Position numbers and translations under genes: made by a program
Assembly: GCF_014269205.2 (NCBI RefSeq)
Contig: NZ_JABWRY020000001.1
Coordinates: 2,604,001 to 2,668,000, forward strand
DNA: 64,000 nucleotides
DNA from: Pseudomonas kermanshahensis
GTDB taxonomy: Bacteria > Pseudomonadota > Gammaproteobacteria > Pseudomonadales > Pseudomonadaceae
Reading direction: 5' to 3'
Part shown: positions 7,030 through 16,502 of the stretch, in pieces
Layout: every line of letters begins with the position of its first letter
How positions within the stretch are numbered: position 1 is the stretch's first letter
Notes under the pieces: generated by a model
The model's database searches: none
What the model saw: the letters and a program-made list of their open reading frames with translations, nothing else
What the model was told of the DNA's origin: nothing

Positions 7030-7959
7030 TCACTGCTCGGCCGCTTCCTGATTTACATCACTGGGTGCTTCATCTTGGAACTTCAAAGCTAGCTGTAGAG
7101 CTAGGTTGAACCCAATTTCAGCATCCTTTTCAACCTCTGAGTGGCCATCAATGTCAAAGGTCAGCCGTGATGGGTTGCCGTGAACGAGCTCCGATCGAAC
7201 ATCATAGAGTCGATAGAACTCTTTGGCTTGGCGACCACCAAGGTACTCCTTTACAACTCGCTTACCAGCTTTAGAGATAGTCTCTCTTTTAGCGCTCTCT
7301 AACACCTTCGCGAGCACGTCTTTCGTCGCGTCTGTGGCCTTAATCAGATTAATCTGGCCTTTCAGTGCGTCGAGCGCATCTTTAATTTCCTGGTCGACTT
7401 CACCTCGATCACTGAGGACTTCTATCGCCGTCATCGACAAAATCAGCTTCGATTTGGCGTGGGGTGACGCCAGGGCTAGTCCCAGCACGCTCAGCGCTTC
7501 TAGGATTCGCACGGTATCGTAATTGAAGGAGGAGTCAGGAAGGGTGATGTCCGTAAGCGTTGCCAGCACAAAGGCCTCAGCTACGGCTTTTGCTCCCGGC
7601 CAATGCTGATGACGTGACGACTCGTAGGCTTGGGGTTGGAAGCTGAGAGGAACAATGTTGGCTTTCTCAAAAAAGCTGCCGACAACGCTCGTTGCAAGCC
7701 GCTGACCGGTACTGAATGACAGCCAGTCTTCGTGTGGAATCTTAAGCTTGAGCAAAGTGACCTTCACCTTCATGAGCAAGGTGACGAGCTGCTCGAGTGC
7801 TTCTTGCTCCGTTGCATATCCCTCCGATGAAATCAGAAAGACGTCATCCTCCTTTTGCTCGATTTTGATGCCCTTGCTATCGAGCTCGAACACGGCAGGG
7901 GAAGAAGAAGCGAGGATACTGCGATCTGTCAGCTTTATTGCGAATGAGTACGAAAACAC
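7030..7959 (-). CDS. HEPN-domain protein (Apea-like)
   Basis: 309 residues from GTG with GAGGG upstream. The N-terminal ~140 residues are mixed; the C-terminal half is helical and carries R-S-E-L-V-H-G near residue 256, the Rx4H signature of HEPN ribonucleases, in the context FYRLYDVRSELVHG typical of Apea-like HEPN domains. HEPN proteins are often RNases in toxin-antitoxin and antiphage systems. It is divergent from the DUF4209-like gene with ~195 bases between starts. Activity and target are inferred. Confidence 0.7.
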   Translation of the reverse strand: MFSYSFAIKLTDRSILASSSPAVFELDSKGIKIEQKEDDVFLISSEGYATEQEALEQLVTLLMKVKVTLLKLKIPHEDWLSFSTGQRLATSVVGSFFEKANIVPLSFQPQAYESSRHQHWPGAKAVAEAFVLATLTDITLPDSSFNYDTVRILEALSVLGLALASPHAKSKLILSMTAIEVLSDRGEVDQEIKDALDALKGQINLIKATDATKDVLAKVLESAKRETISKAGKRVVKEYLGGRQAKEFYRLYDVRSELVHGNPSRLTFDIDGHSEVEKDAEIGFNLALQLALKFQDEAPSDVNQEAAEQ

Positions 7960-8153
7960 CTTGATCCCTCAATCAATGATCCCACTAAGGCGCAGGCAGT
8001 TTAATGTCGAGGCCTCTAGGACGTGGTTTTGGACGCTTCCCTCATTCTGTAGCGATTGGCCGTCGTCTCACAATGCTCTTTCCTGAAAATTCCTTGCTTT
8101 TGTGCAAGCCCCGTCGTAGACATTGCCCTCCGATTGTCCCGTGTAAGAACGTA

Positions 8154-9989
8154 ATGTCAGAGCATAAACCCCGTTATCCTGAAGCTATTCCGCTGCGCGT
8201 CGACGCTTTTTGTCAGGCCGATTTCGAGCAAGCCACATCCGGAACTGAACCAACTTACTCGGCCCTCTCCGGAGCGATGACAGGACTGGCAAAGGCCGCC
8301 TCGGAGGCCCAGGAGTTTGAGGCAGCGAGGGTATGGTGGCTGTTGGCGGATCTATGCATGATGATGCTGGACACTACCAACAAAAATGAGCCCTTCAGGC
8401 CCTACCTACTCATCGGCGACCGGCATTCAATGTCACCGGCAAGCATGGTCGACGAAGAGTATGTGTTCTTTAACGACTTGGTTGACGGCCTCCCGAACGG
8501 CCTATTGAAGGCGAGGGTCTCCGATCTCCTCTGGATCACTCCTGGCTTCAAGCACATTCGCCACGCCCGAGCCGCCATCGATGGCTATGCGACGGTGCCA
8601 CTGAATGATGAGATTTGGTACCAAGAAGGTAGAGAGTGCTTCCAGAGAGCGTTGTCCCTGACCAAGATGATTGGCCGAGGAGATGAGGGGCGGCTCTCGA
8701 ACCTTACCCAGGCAATCATGGATGCAATCGAGCAGGCGATTCACCAGGAACTTCCATTTGCCGTTGGGTTGGTCGAGACGGTCATGGACTATCAGCTTGA
8801 ACATCCCGAAGTCTCCGCGTTACCAGAAAAGGTGGCTGAGCTCGGTCGCTGCTTCGTGAGCAAGCAGGATATCTTTAGGGCCCGACAGTGTTTCGACACT
8901 GCGTGTAAGGGTTTTGCCTTGTTTAAGCGTCACCTACAGGCTGCAAAAATGACAGTGGCCATTGCTGAGACATGGGTATCAGAGGCCGAGGTGAGAGGTG
9001 AGCAGACGCACCCGATTGTGGCGCAAAATGCCTTGGAAAATGCTCTTCAGACCTACCGAGCAGTTCCGGGGGCATATCGCGCCGAACTAGCTGTCGACAC
9101 GGTTCTGCCTGCACTGCGTAAGAGAATTGCTGAGGCAGGTGCACGGGTGGTTGAGCAGATGAGTCTGATCTCAACTCAGACAGACATCACGAAACTGGTA
9201 AAGCGTACCAAGCGCTTAATCGAAGGTCAGTCCTTTGGTACTGCCCTCTATCATCTCGCCAATATGTACCCGTTTTGCTCGCCCGCTGAATCCCGTCAGG
9301 GAGCGCTGAAGTCACTGCGTACAGGGATAGTCAGCTCTCTGACAGAGGCAGTTTTCTTTGATGAGACTGGCAGAGTGATTGCGAAGCGACCGCCACTGTC
9401 CTTCGGTACCGAACTGACTGAAGAAGACGAGTACACAGTCCAGGCCAAGATGGTCAGCGAACACTTGCACACCATCAGACTTACGGTAAGGGGTGGGGTT
9501 TTGCCGGCGCTTGCGATCATCTCGGAAGCACACTGTGTCAAGGAGGTCGACATGGTTGAGCTGGCCAAAGCATCGTCACTCGTGCCTCCAAATCGAGTGC
9601 ACATGGTGGGGAAGGGGTTGTACTGGGGGTTCGTAGGGGATTTTGGCATGGCCGCACATTTCCTCATTCCTCAGATGGAGGCACTGATTCGACATCGAAT
9701 GAAGGAGGCAGGTCTCAATACCTCGACGTCCAGCGCTGACGGTATCGTTACCGAAAATGGATTGAGCACCCTCATGGATGTCGAAGGCGTATCAGAGCTG
9801 CTGGGTGATGACGTAGCTTTCGAAATCCGAGCGGTGTTCTGCAGCCCATATGGCCCAAACCTCAGAAACACCTTTGCTCATGGGCTGCTTGATGACGACC
9901 AAATCTATGCAGAGTCGACCGTTTACGCCTGGTGGTTCATGCTCAAGTATGTCTCGGGGCCATTCTGGGAGACGGTACCGAGGACGTAG
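8154..9989 (+). CDS. DUF4209-like protein with C-terminal HEPN motif
   Basis: 611 residues from ATG 8154; the longer frame from 8004 has no ribosome binding site and a low-complexity start. The body is helical and repeat-like. The C-terminal ~120 residues match the DUF4209 pattern: LIPQMEALIRHRMKEAG, a variable loop, LMDVEGVSELLGDDVAFEIRAVF, then GPNLRNTFAHGLL (Rx4H near residue 576). DUF4209 belongs to the HEPN group. It is flanked on both sides by other HEPN-type genes, so a role in defence or RNA cleavage is likely but unproven. Confidence 0.75.
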   Translation: MSEHKPRYPEAIPLRVDAFCQADFEQATSGTEPTYSALSGAMTGLAKAASEAQEFEAARVWWLLADLCMMMLDTTNKNEPFRPYLLIGDRHSMSPASMVDEEYVFFNDLVDGLPNGLLKARVSDLLWITPGFKHIRHARAAIDGYATVPLNDEIWYQEGRECFQRALSLTKMIGRGDEGRLSNLTQAIMDAIEQAIHQELPFAVGLVETVMDYQLEHPEVSALPEKVAELGRCFVSKQDIFRARQCFDTACKGFALFKRHLQAAKMTVAIAETWVSEAEVRGEQTHPIVAQNALENALQTYRAVPGAYRAELAVDTVLPALRKRIAEAGARVVEQMSLISTQTDITKLVKRTKRLIEGQSFGTALYHLANMYPFCSPAESRQGALKSLRTGIVSSLTEAVFFDETGRVIAKRPPLSFGTELTEEDEYTVQAKMVSEHLHTIRLTVRGGVLPALAIISEAHCVKEVDMVELAKASSLVPPNRVHMVGKGLYWGFVGDFGMAAHFLIPQMEALIRHRMKEAGLNTSTSSADGIVTENGLSTLMDVEGVSELLGDDVAFEIRAVFCSPYGPNLRNTFAHGLLDDDQIYAESTVYAWWFMLKYVSGPFWETVPRT

Positions 9990-10038
9990 CCCTGATCGTT
10001 TCGCCAGGCTTAAATCTGGTGGAGCGTTGAGGCAGTGG

Positions 10039-10734
10039 TCACGGTGTAGGAGTGGCGGGGAACTCCTGCTCGTAAAGCCTTGGGTTGATGTAAACATCTT
10101 TGAGGAGATGCTCAAGAATGTTCATGGCCAAGGCTAGCTGCGAAGCCTTTTGTGCCGTCAGCTCGTGTGCAGCCTCGTTTCCCAGTGCTCTTACCTTGTG
10201 CAAGATTTTCGCGTTCTGAGGGTTTAGAACCCCTCGGGACGCTAAGTCTTCAATTTGATAGTAGAGGTTATCTCCCTTCGCCTGCTTCTCCTTGCAGACG
10301 CCTTCCAGGAGGGCGCGCATCCCGATTGCGGCTAGTACGGGCAGGCCGCCGGTGAGTGCCTTAAGTGATTCCTCATAGATGGCTTTGAGAGGCGGTGGCA
10401 GCCACCAGAGGTCAAACCCTATGTTGCCAACTCCCTCCATCCGCGGTGGGTACAGGTTTTCCGTCACGAAAAGCTGCAGTTGGCCATCTTCGTCGTAATC
10501 ACGGTCTTCTGAGTCGCCAGAGGCCATGCGAAACGAAAACGTTTTGCAGCCTTGGCATTGGACGATCTGATTGTCGACCCACCACTCATGGAAATTGTGC
10601 TGGTCTTCACGAGAGGACTCGACACAAGCTGAGCACACCACGCGATGAAACGTCTTTGAACAACATTTGCCGCAAGGTAGTTCGAGTTCATGGCCTTCAC
10701 TGGCGTGCAGGGTGTATTTGGTCGATGTCTTCAT
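10039..10734 (-). CDS. DUF4145-like protein
   Basis: 231 residues from the second ATG (10734), which has AGGAAA eight bases upstream; the ATG at 10743 overlaps the binding site. The N-terminus has paired cysteines (CGKC, CSAC, CQGC) that look zinc-binding. The C-terminal domain follows DUF4145: LPPPLKAIYEESLKAL, AAIGMRALLEGVC, IEDLASRGVLNPQNAKILHKVRALGNEAAH. DUF4145 is HEPN-like and common beside restriction and defence genes. It converges with the DUF4209-like gene, leaving 49 bases. Confidence 0.8.
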   Translation of the reverse strand: MKTSTKYTLHASEGHELELPCGKCCSKTFHRVVCSACVESSREDQHNFHEWWVDNQIVQCQGCKTFSFRMASGDSEDRDYDEDGQLQLFVTENLYPPRMEGVGNIGFDLWWLPPPLKAIYEESLKALTGGLPVLAAIGMRALLEGVCKEKQAKGDNLYYQIEDLASRGVLNPQNAKILHKVRALGNEAAHELTAQKASQLALAMNILEHLLKDVYINPRLYEQEFPATPTP

Positions 10735-10935
10735 CGTGCCCATTTCCTAGGGGAGTGTGCAAAACATATCTTGCCTTCCGCCGGAGGGCTAGGATTGTGA
10801 GCGTATCGAGACCACCTTACTGAGCTTTGCGCTTTGTTCTCCATGCTACCCGCCATCGTTTACCGTCATGCTGGCGAAATGGTATTGTCCAGGGATTGTC
10901 GCCTTTCGCGACTCGCCGGCACAGGAGACGCCAGC

Positions 10936-11430
10936 TTGGGAGCCCTTCAAAAATCGTCGCCCTTTCTATCCAGGTTTGCGACGCCTAGAACCGGAGAGGA
11001 CAGTATCCCGGGCTTTTATTCTCCGGAGCTCCAGATGTGGGCCGTTGAGGCTTCTGATGGAGTAGTTCCAGTCATCGCTGACGGCGCGCTGAATGAGCTG
11101 ATGACCAAGACCAAGGTCAACGCAGAGCAAGATGACGAGGCGTCCTGGCAGATAGAATTGTTGACCAAAACCTATCAGAAGGTCGAAAGCGATGACGACG
11201 ATCCCAGTCCTTATCGAGGTCAATCGGATGATTCAGGCCAGTTGCATAGGTTCGACTCGAGCAACCATCTGCTGCAACTCGTGACCAAAACCGATGCGAA
11301 CACTGAGCGCGACGATCGGTGCAATGCCAACCACATCCTTGAGCTGATCACGAAGACCAACGTTGAGCTGGAGCGTGATGACAATGGTGATCCTACCTTC
11401 GGATTGGACACCCGTTATTACTCGGACTGA
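10936..11430 (+). CDS. graspetide (omega-ester peptide) precursor with four core repeats
   Basis: About 164 residues from TTG 10936, chosen because AGGAG lies eight bases upstream; longer in-frame starts (10843 ATG, 10879 ATG) lack a binding site. The leader has PFLSRFA, close to the PFFARFL helix that microviridin-type ATP-grasp ligases recognise. The core holds four units L-[MLVI]-T-K-T-x4-E-x-D-D. The gap between units 2 and 3 is twice that between 1 and 2 (120 against 60 bases), as if one unit had been lost. The ATP-grasp ligase follows after 14 bases. In each unit Thr side chains could be joined to Glu/Asp. Class and product are not known to me. Confidence 0.85.
   Translation: MGALQKSSPFLSRFATPRTGEDSIPGFYSPELQMWAVEASDGVVPVIADGALNELMTKTKVNAEQDDEASWQIELLTKTYQKVESDDDDPSPYRGQSDDSGQLHRFDSSNHLLQLVTKTDANTERDDRCNANHILELITKTNVELERDDNGDPTFGLDTRYYSD
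11104..11382 (+). repeat. four core repeats TKT-x4-E-x-DD in the graspetide precursor
   Basis: Units start at 11104, 11164, 11284 and 11350, each 11 codons long. The four variable residues differ in every unit (KVNA, YQKV, DANT, NVEL), while the Thr, Lys, Thr, Glu and two Asp positions are invariant. That is the pattern expected of side-chain crosslinking sites. Confidence 0.85.
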
Positions 11431-11444
11431 TCTGGAAGCGCCTC

Positions 11445-12404
11445 ATGCTGTTGTTGGTGACAAATCGTCGCGATATCACGATGGACTACGTGGTTGCTGA
11501 GCTCCGCCGGCGCGGCCAGCCTTTTGTCCGACTCAATACCGAGCAATTGCCCGAAGCGTTGTGCTCGATGGCAGGATTTCCCCGGGACGCCTGGTCTATC
11601 TCACTGGAAGGGGTGGTTGTTCGTGGTTCGCAGATAACTGGGGCCTATTTCCGTAGGCCGGGAGCTCCAGTTGTACCGGACACGGTAACGGATCCGGGGG
11701 AGCGGGCTTACATCGAATCGGAGTGGAGCAGCTTCCTCAAAAGCCTTTATTCCCGCTTGGACGGCCGGTGGCTGAACTCACCTACCAAAATTTTCATGGC
11801 TGAAGACAAGCCGATGCAGCTCCTTCTCGCGCAGGAGATCGGCTTCAACGTACCACAAGCATTCATCACGAACGACATCTCATGTGCTAAGGCCCTCTCT
11901 GCCCTCGGCCAGGCCATTGGCAAGCCTCTCCGTCAAGCGGTGCTTGAAGGCGAGACGGAGCGCGTCATCTTCACCTCACGACTCGCTGAGATTGAGGATG
12001 ACCAAGCGGAAGCGATCAGGCTTACCCCATTCATTGTGCAATCAGAGATCTTGAAGCAATACGATGTGCGAGTGACTGTCGTGGGTGAGCGGGTTTTTGC
12101 TACTGCGATTTGGTCGCAAGATAGCGAGGAAACGGAAACTGACTGGCGCAAAGGTAGTCGTCCTGATCTTCGCCATGAAAAGATTGTTCTTGAACGGAGG
12201 GTTGAACGTCAGTGCGTGAAGCTCGTTCAGCGCCTAGGCCTTCGTTACGGCGCAATCGATTTGGTTTGCGATCGTTCAGGCAAACTGTGGTTCTTAGAGA
12301 TCAATCCGAACGGGCAGTGGGCTTGGATTGAAAATCTAACGGGTTACCCTATTGCCGCGGCGATCGTAGATGAGTTAACGGTGAGCGCAATTGCTTCAGC
12401 CTAA
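11445..12404 (+). CDS. ATP-grasp ligase of the graspetide (MvdD/MvdC-like) family
   Basis: 319 residues, GGAAG before the ATG. Typical of microviridin-type ligases: an N-terminal pre-ATP-grasp region (LLLVTNRRDITMDYVVAELRRRG), AYFRRP, an ATP-binding lysine segment (GKPLRQAVLEG), DVRVTVVG and the metal/ATP site FLEINPNGQW. It should activate Asp/Glu side chains of the precursor upstream and form esters with Thr (or amides with Lys). Only one ligase is present, so one bond type is likely. The 3' end overlaps the start region of the membrane-protein gene. Confidence 0.88.
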   Translation: MLLLVTNRRDITMDYVVAELRRRGQPFVRLNTEQLPEALCSMAGFPRDAWSISLEGVVVRGSQITGAYFRRPGAPVVPDTVTDPGERAYIESEWSSFLKSLYSRLDGRWLNSPTKIFMAEDKPMQLLLAQEIGFNVPQAFITNDISCAKALSALGQAIGKPLRQAVLEGETERVIFTSRLAEIEDDQAEAIRLTPFIVQSEILKQYDVRVTVVGERVFATAIWSQDSEETETDWRKGSRPDLRHEKIVLERRVERQCVKLVQRLGLRYGAIDLVCDRSGKLWFLEINPNGQWAWIENLTGYPIAAAIVDELTVSAIASA

Positions 12405-13071
12405 AGACTGGCTCCATTGGCTCTGGCCGACCCTCATCCCATTGTCGTCTGCTGAGCAGGCCGAGGATACGGAATGGAAGCAGGGGATGGCTGCATCTGT
12501 TCGAGAGGGTGATTGGTCGACGGACAGCGACGTGGTGCTGGAAGAGTCGCGGCGTCTTTTTGATGCAGAAGTTGACCGTCGGAAGGGAGCTGATGCGAAA
12601 GCAGGTATTTACCTGGCCGCCATCACGGCGCTGATTCCCGTACTTGTCTCACTGCTGCCAACTCTTTGGAGCGACAAGTCGAGCAAATGGCTAGGTTGCA
12701 TCAGCCTCCTCTTATTCGGACTGGCCGTTGCCTTCCTCCTGCGCGCAGGGGCTTGGGCCTTCAGAACGCTCAAAGTCGCCGGGTTCGCTCAGCTTGGCCC
12801 AGGTGAGCTAGCCAATACCTGGAAAGAGAGTTCGCCTAAAGCAGGCCTAGCCAAACAGCTCGCCCGCGCTGTTCTACACAACTACACGCTGGTCAACGAG
12901 AAGGTGACCGGTATCAAGATGACCCATGAGTATCTGCTTCGTGCCTTCCTGACTTTCACGATTCTCTTGGTGCTCCAAGTAGTATGGCCAGTTGGCGCTT
13001 GGGTGGTTGAGGAAAGTACCAGGCTGATGGGCACTCCAGCCCCGACTCTTTTGATCATGTGCTATTCGTGA
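12391..13071 (+). CDS. three-helix membrane protein of the graspetide locus
   Basis: Up to 226 residues from TTG 12391, overlapping the ligase stop; an ATG at 12487 is an alternative. A charged N-terminal helix (LEESRRLFDAEVDRRKGADAKAG) leads into hydrophobic segments IYLAAITALIPVLVSLLP, WLGCISLLLFGLAVAFLL and LLRAFLTFTILLVLQVVWPVGAWVV. There is no ABC or protease domain. Tight coupling to the ligase suggests a role in export of, or self-protection from, the graspetide; alternatively a membrane effector. Not matched to a named family. Confidence 0.65.
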   Translation: MLQPKDWLHWLWPTLIPLSSAEQAEDTEWKQGMAASVREGDWSTDSDVVLEESRRLFDAEVDRRKGADAKAGIYLAAITALIPVLVSLLPTLWSDKSSKWLGCISLLLFGLAVAFLLRAGAWAFRTLKVAGFAQLGPGELANTWKESSPKAGLAKQLARAVLHNYTLVNEKVTGIKMTHEYLLRAFLTFTILLVLQVVWPVGAWVVEESTRLMGTPAPTLLIMCYS

Positions 13072-13311
13072 CTGCATGACCCTGTTCGATGTCGCTAACC
13101 TGCATCCCAGGAGTTTTGATCCTCCATTAAGCCTGTGTGAGTGCTCTAGCTGCGTGCGGAATCTTCGCCTTTAAGTCTGAAATTGGGAGATACAGAGTCG
13201 ACAGCACTCGTGTCTGTTTCGCAAGGCCACTACAGCTTTTTCGATCTACGCTCTTTGTTCGACTGCCCAAAGAGGTAGCGGGACGATGGTTGGTCAACAC
13301 ACGGAGCTGTC

Positions 13312-15939
13312 ATGTCGAGTCTACAAGCGGAGTATCAGCGTTTCTTGATTTACCTGGCTGGTCAGCCAGTACACGAAGATGTGCGTCGTATGGCGAACTT
13401 GATCATGGCCAATTTACAGAGCCTGGCCGAGGTTGGTACGCAAAGGCGGGGTCGCTCCAGTCGGCTCGCTCCGATAGCGCTACAGCATCTAGCAAACACC
13501 CCAACTCAATTACCTGAGGCTGCGGAAGCTAACCAGGCAGATCGTGCTCACCTACGGTTGAGTCGACTGGAGGTCGGCCCGTTTCGTGGGTTTATGCAAC
13601 CTGAAGTTTTCGACCTGAGCCACGACATTACGTTGGTTTACGGGCCTAACGGAACGGGGAAAAGCAGCTTTTTCGAAGCCCTTGAAACCGCAATGCTTGG
13701 TTCGATCAGTGAAGCGGAGGCCAAGCGCTTTGCTCATCGATCTTACTGCGACAATGCGCGCCTTCGTCGTCACGTAGCTCCGCGATTGCTCGGCTCGCTC
13801 GATGGTGGAGAAACTACTCAGATCCACGCAAGCGAAAAGGACTATCGCTTCTGCTTCGTGGAGAAAAATCGACTCGATGACTTTGGCCGAATAGCTGCCC
13901 GAACACCAGGTGACCAACGTCAGTTGATTGCAACGTTGTTTGGTGTTGACCAGTTCAGCGAATTTGTCCGCGGGTTCAACGCCACCCTTGATGAGAATCT
14001 GAGCATCTCGAGCGTTAAAGCTTTACAGCTCGAGGGGAGGCGTAGTCAGGTTGCAGCATCGCAGCAGCAGATCGATGGCTACGAGCAGCGTGTTGCCGGA
14101 GTAGCCAGGGAGGAGGAGGATCTAGCCGTCCGAATTCATCCGGGCAGCACCTACCAAGCTTGCGTCGACTGGATCACGGGGACGCAGGAGGTGCAGGGGC
14201 GCCTGGCATATCTCCAAGGCGTTCTGGAATCGCCTGTACCCGTGCTGCATGGATGTACAGCAGCCTCTCTGGAGGAGAAGCGGAGAGAGGTCTATGACAC
14301 ATATGCGGCAAGCCAAGCAGCGCAACAGGCACTGACTGCCCGGGCTGGTGAGGTCTCATATTCGAACCTGTATGAAGCGCTCCTTCAGCTGGCAGATAAC
14401 GCGACATCATGTCCAGCGTGTGGCACTCACCTGGATCACGTTGTCCAAAACCCATTCGAGCGTGCACGCGCAGGGCTAGCGCAATTGGCTGAGCTCAAGG
14501 GGTTGCAGCAGCAATCAGAAACGGCAGCCAACAGCTTTAACGAGTCGTTCCGCTCCCTCCATGCCGAAGTGCGGCGTGCATGTGGTGCCGTGGCACAGGT
14601 GTGTGCTAACGAACTTCAAGCTGCGCAATTGCCAGAGCTTCCGCCGGCGTCTACAGGCAGTTGGTTTCAACCATGGGTAGATGAGAATGATAGGGCATGG
14701 CTGGCCCTCTTGGCGTTGGTCAATCGTGTTGAGCAGGCTGATGCCGCTACCCGTCAAATTACTGAGCAAAGGCAAACTCTGGCCCAGGAGAGGATGAGGC
14801 TTGATGGGTTCAAGACCGAGATTGAGCGATGCAAACTTCTTCGATCTCAAGCTCTCGCTGATTTCACGCAGGCTCAAGCAACGATTGTCCAGTTCGAAGC
14901 TGACAATCAGCAACTGATCGAAGAGGTCGCACGTGAAGCGTTGACTCTTGAACACAATAGGCGGGTCAAGGCCGCCTATGACGGATACCTGCCGCAATTG
15001 CAGGCCTACCTTGCAGCGTTGCCAGCCCAGCTTCTGCAGGGACTAGGTGATAGCGCTCGCGATCTGTACAACCTGTTCAACCGCGAGGATCCTCCACCTG
15101 CGCAAATTCACGCGCTCAGACTGCCGCTCGCCGAAAATGGAAAAATCGAAATTGAATTCGTAGGTCAGCCAGGTGAGCGCTTTGACGCGCTAATGATCCT
15201 GAGCGAGGGGCATATCCGGTGCCTAGGCCTAGCGATCCTGCTGGCGAAGAATATCGCGGAAAACTGCCCGATAGTGGTCTTCGACGACGTTGTGAATGCC
15301 ATTGATGACGAGCACCGCGATGGCATCTGGCGCACGTTCTTTGAGAGCGGTCACCTGGATGCTAAGCAGGTCATCCTCACCTCACATGCCGAAGAATTCC
15401 TGCATCGAATCCAGCAGGAGATTGGTGCTCAGCGAGCGGCCCAAATCCGACGCTACAAATTTCTTCCACATCAAGGGGAGCATCATCTACGCATCGATAC
15501 TGATCCTCCAACCAAAAACTACGTGCTCTTGGCGCAGGCCTCAGTCCAGGCGGAGGAGAAGCGAGATGCATTGCGTCACTCTCGAGCAGCAATTGAGAGC
15601 CTAACGGATCGAGCCTGGACGTGGTTAGGTAAGAAGCACGATGGAGCACTCGAGATCAAGCTTACGGGCCCGCGTGCCAACTGGGAGCTGAACAACAAGT
15701 GCGTGAAGCTCCGCAGCGCCATGAGAAGAATCCCCAACCCACACCAAGGCGTGGAGAAAATTCTGGCAGGCCTCGATGCATTGCTCGCCAGGAGCGGGAC
15801 ATCTATCGAATGGCATTACTTGAACGGTGGAACGCATGACTCGCAACGCGATCACGAATTCGATCGCGCTGCAGTTCGGGCTATTGTGGATGCTGCTTCG
15901 GCTATGGATGGCGGGCTTGAAGCCTTGAGGAACGGTTAG
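13312..15939 (+). CDS. Rad50/RecF-like SMC ATPase with zinc-hook motif
   Basis: 875 residues, GGAG before the ATG. A ~75-residue N-terminal extension precedes the ATPase head: Walker A GPNGTGKSS, a long coiled-coil with CPACG (Rad50-type hook) in its middle, signature ILSEGHIRCLGLA, Walker B PIVVFDDVVNAIDD and switch histidine TSHAEEF. After the head comes a ~170-residue C-terminal part ending in LNGGTHDSQRDHEFDRAAVRAIV, similar to the tails of RloC-like and other defence ATPases, but without a nuclease motif I can see. It may act alone or with an unidentified partner. Confidence 0.8.
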   Translation: MSSLQAEYQRFLIYLAGQPVHEDVRRMANLIMANLQSLAEVGTQRRGRSSRLAPIALQHLANTPTQLPEAAEANQADRAHLRLSRLEVGPFRGFMQPEVFDLSHDITLVYGPNGTGKSSFFEALETAMLGSISEAEAKRFAHRSYCDNARLRRHVAPRLLGSLDGGETTQIHASEKDYRFCFVEKNRLDDFGRIAARTPGDQRQLIATLFGVDQFSEFVRGFNATLDENLSISSVKALQLEGRRSQVAASQQQIDGYEQRVAGVAREEEDLAVRIHPGSTYQACVDWITGTQEVQGRLAYLQGVLESPVPVLHGCTAASLEEKRREVYDTYAASQAAQQALTARAGEVSYSNLYEALLQLADNATSCPACGTHLDHVVQNPFERARAGLAQLAELKGLQQQSETAANSFNESFRSLHAEVRRACGAVAQVCANELQAAQLPELPPASTGSWFQPWVDENDRAWLALLALVNRVEQADAATRQITEQRQTLAQERMRLDGFKTEIERCKLLRSQALADFTQAQATIVQFEADNQQLIEEVAREALTLEHNRRVKAAYDGYLPQLQAYLAALPAQLLQGLGDSARDLYNLFNREDPPPAQIHALRLPLAENGKIEIEFVGQPGERFDALMILSEGHIRCLGLAILLAKNIAENCPIVVFDDVVNAIDDEHRDGIWRTFFESGHLDAKQVILTSHAEEFLHRIQQEIGAQRAAQIRRYKFLPHQGEHHLRIDTDPPTKNYVLLAQASVQAEEKRDALRHSRAAIESLTDRAWTWLGKKHDGALEIKLTGPRANWELNNKCVKLRSAMRRIPNPHQGVEKILAGLDALLARSGTSIEWHYLNGGTHDSQRDHEFDRAAVRAIVDAASAMDGGLEALRNG

Positions 15940-15981
15940 TTTTAACCGGCATGAAGCGGCATCGACAATCGGTGCCGCTTC
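15933..15981 (+). terminator. paired hairpins after the SMC gene
   Basis: CGGTTA-gttt-TAACCG overlaps the stop region and is followed by GAAGCGGCA-N11-TGCCGCTTC, both perfect stems. No T-run follows the second stem. They probably end the SMC transcript. Confidence 0.5.
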
Positions 15982-16018
15982 GCTACAGCGTCCTCTGGCA
16001 GCCGGCGGGTTCTCCCGT

Positions 16019-16282
16019 CTACGCCGCCTCAATCCCAACGGAGATGATGTCCCCGAGGTTTGAAAAGGGTGGAGCTAACCGCCCATCAGCTACCACCGCT
16101 TCAGCGAATAGCTTGAGAGGTGGCTCGGTCGCCTCGATCATCCCCAAAGCGTATCCCACGCTAGGAAGTAGCAGAATCACTCGAGCCTCATAGCCCTCAC
16201 CCGAGCTCACTTTTGATGAGCTTATCTTGGCTGCCCATCGGTAGAGACCAAGGCATTTCAGCGTTACCTCTCTGACTGCCTG
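16019..16282 (-). other. open frame without a convincing start
   Basis: The frame is open for 87 codons and has protein-like composition (YRWAAKISSSK, EARVILLLPSVGYALGMIE). The only starts are a GTG at 16210 or none, and there is no ribosome binding site. It could be the tail of a decayed gene. The rest of 15982-16502 shows no gene. Confidence 0.3.
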
Positions 16283-16502
16283 TCATGACTCATGATCACC
16301 CATTGGCGAGCTACTGGGGCGCAAGCTGTTACCCAGAGCCCCCCCCTAGGCGCACAAGACCACCCGTACGATGGGCTAGGTAAGCAGGGAAACGTTCAGC
16401 TGACTGCTAACCAGTGTCACGATTGTCCAATTCATCACCCAGATGCTGATCCATCCTAAGGCTAACCTCCCTCAAAGCTCATAACAAAATCTAGGAGCAG
16501 CC

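Noticed and set aside
6698..7033. 111-codon minus-strand open frame
   Set aside because: It overlaps the degenerate element copy B, has no ribosome binding site and its composition follows the repeat; treated as non-coding.
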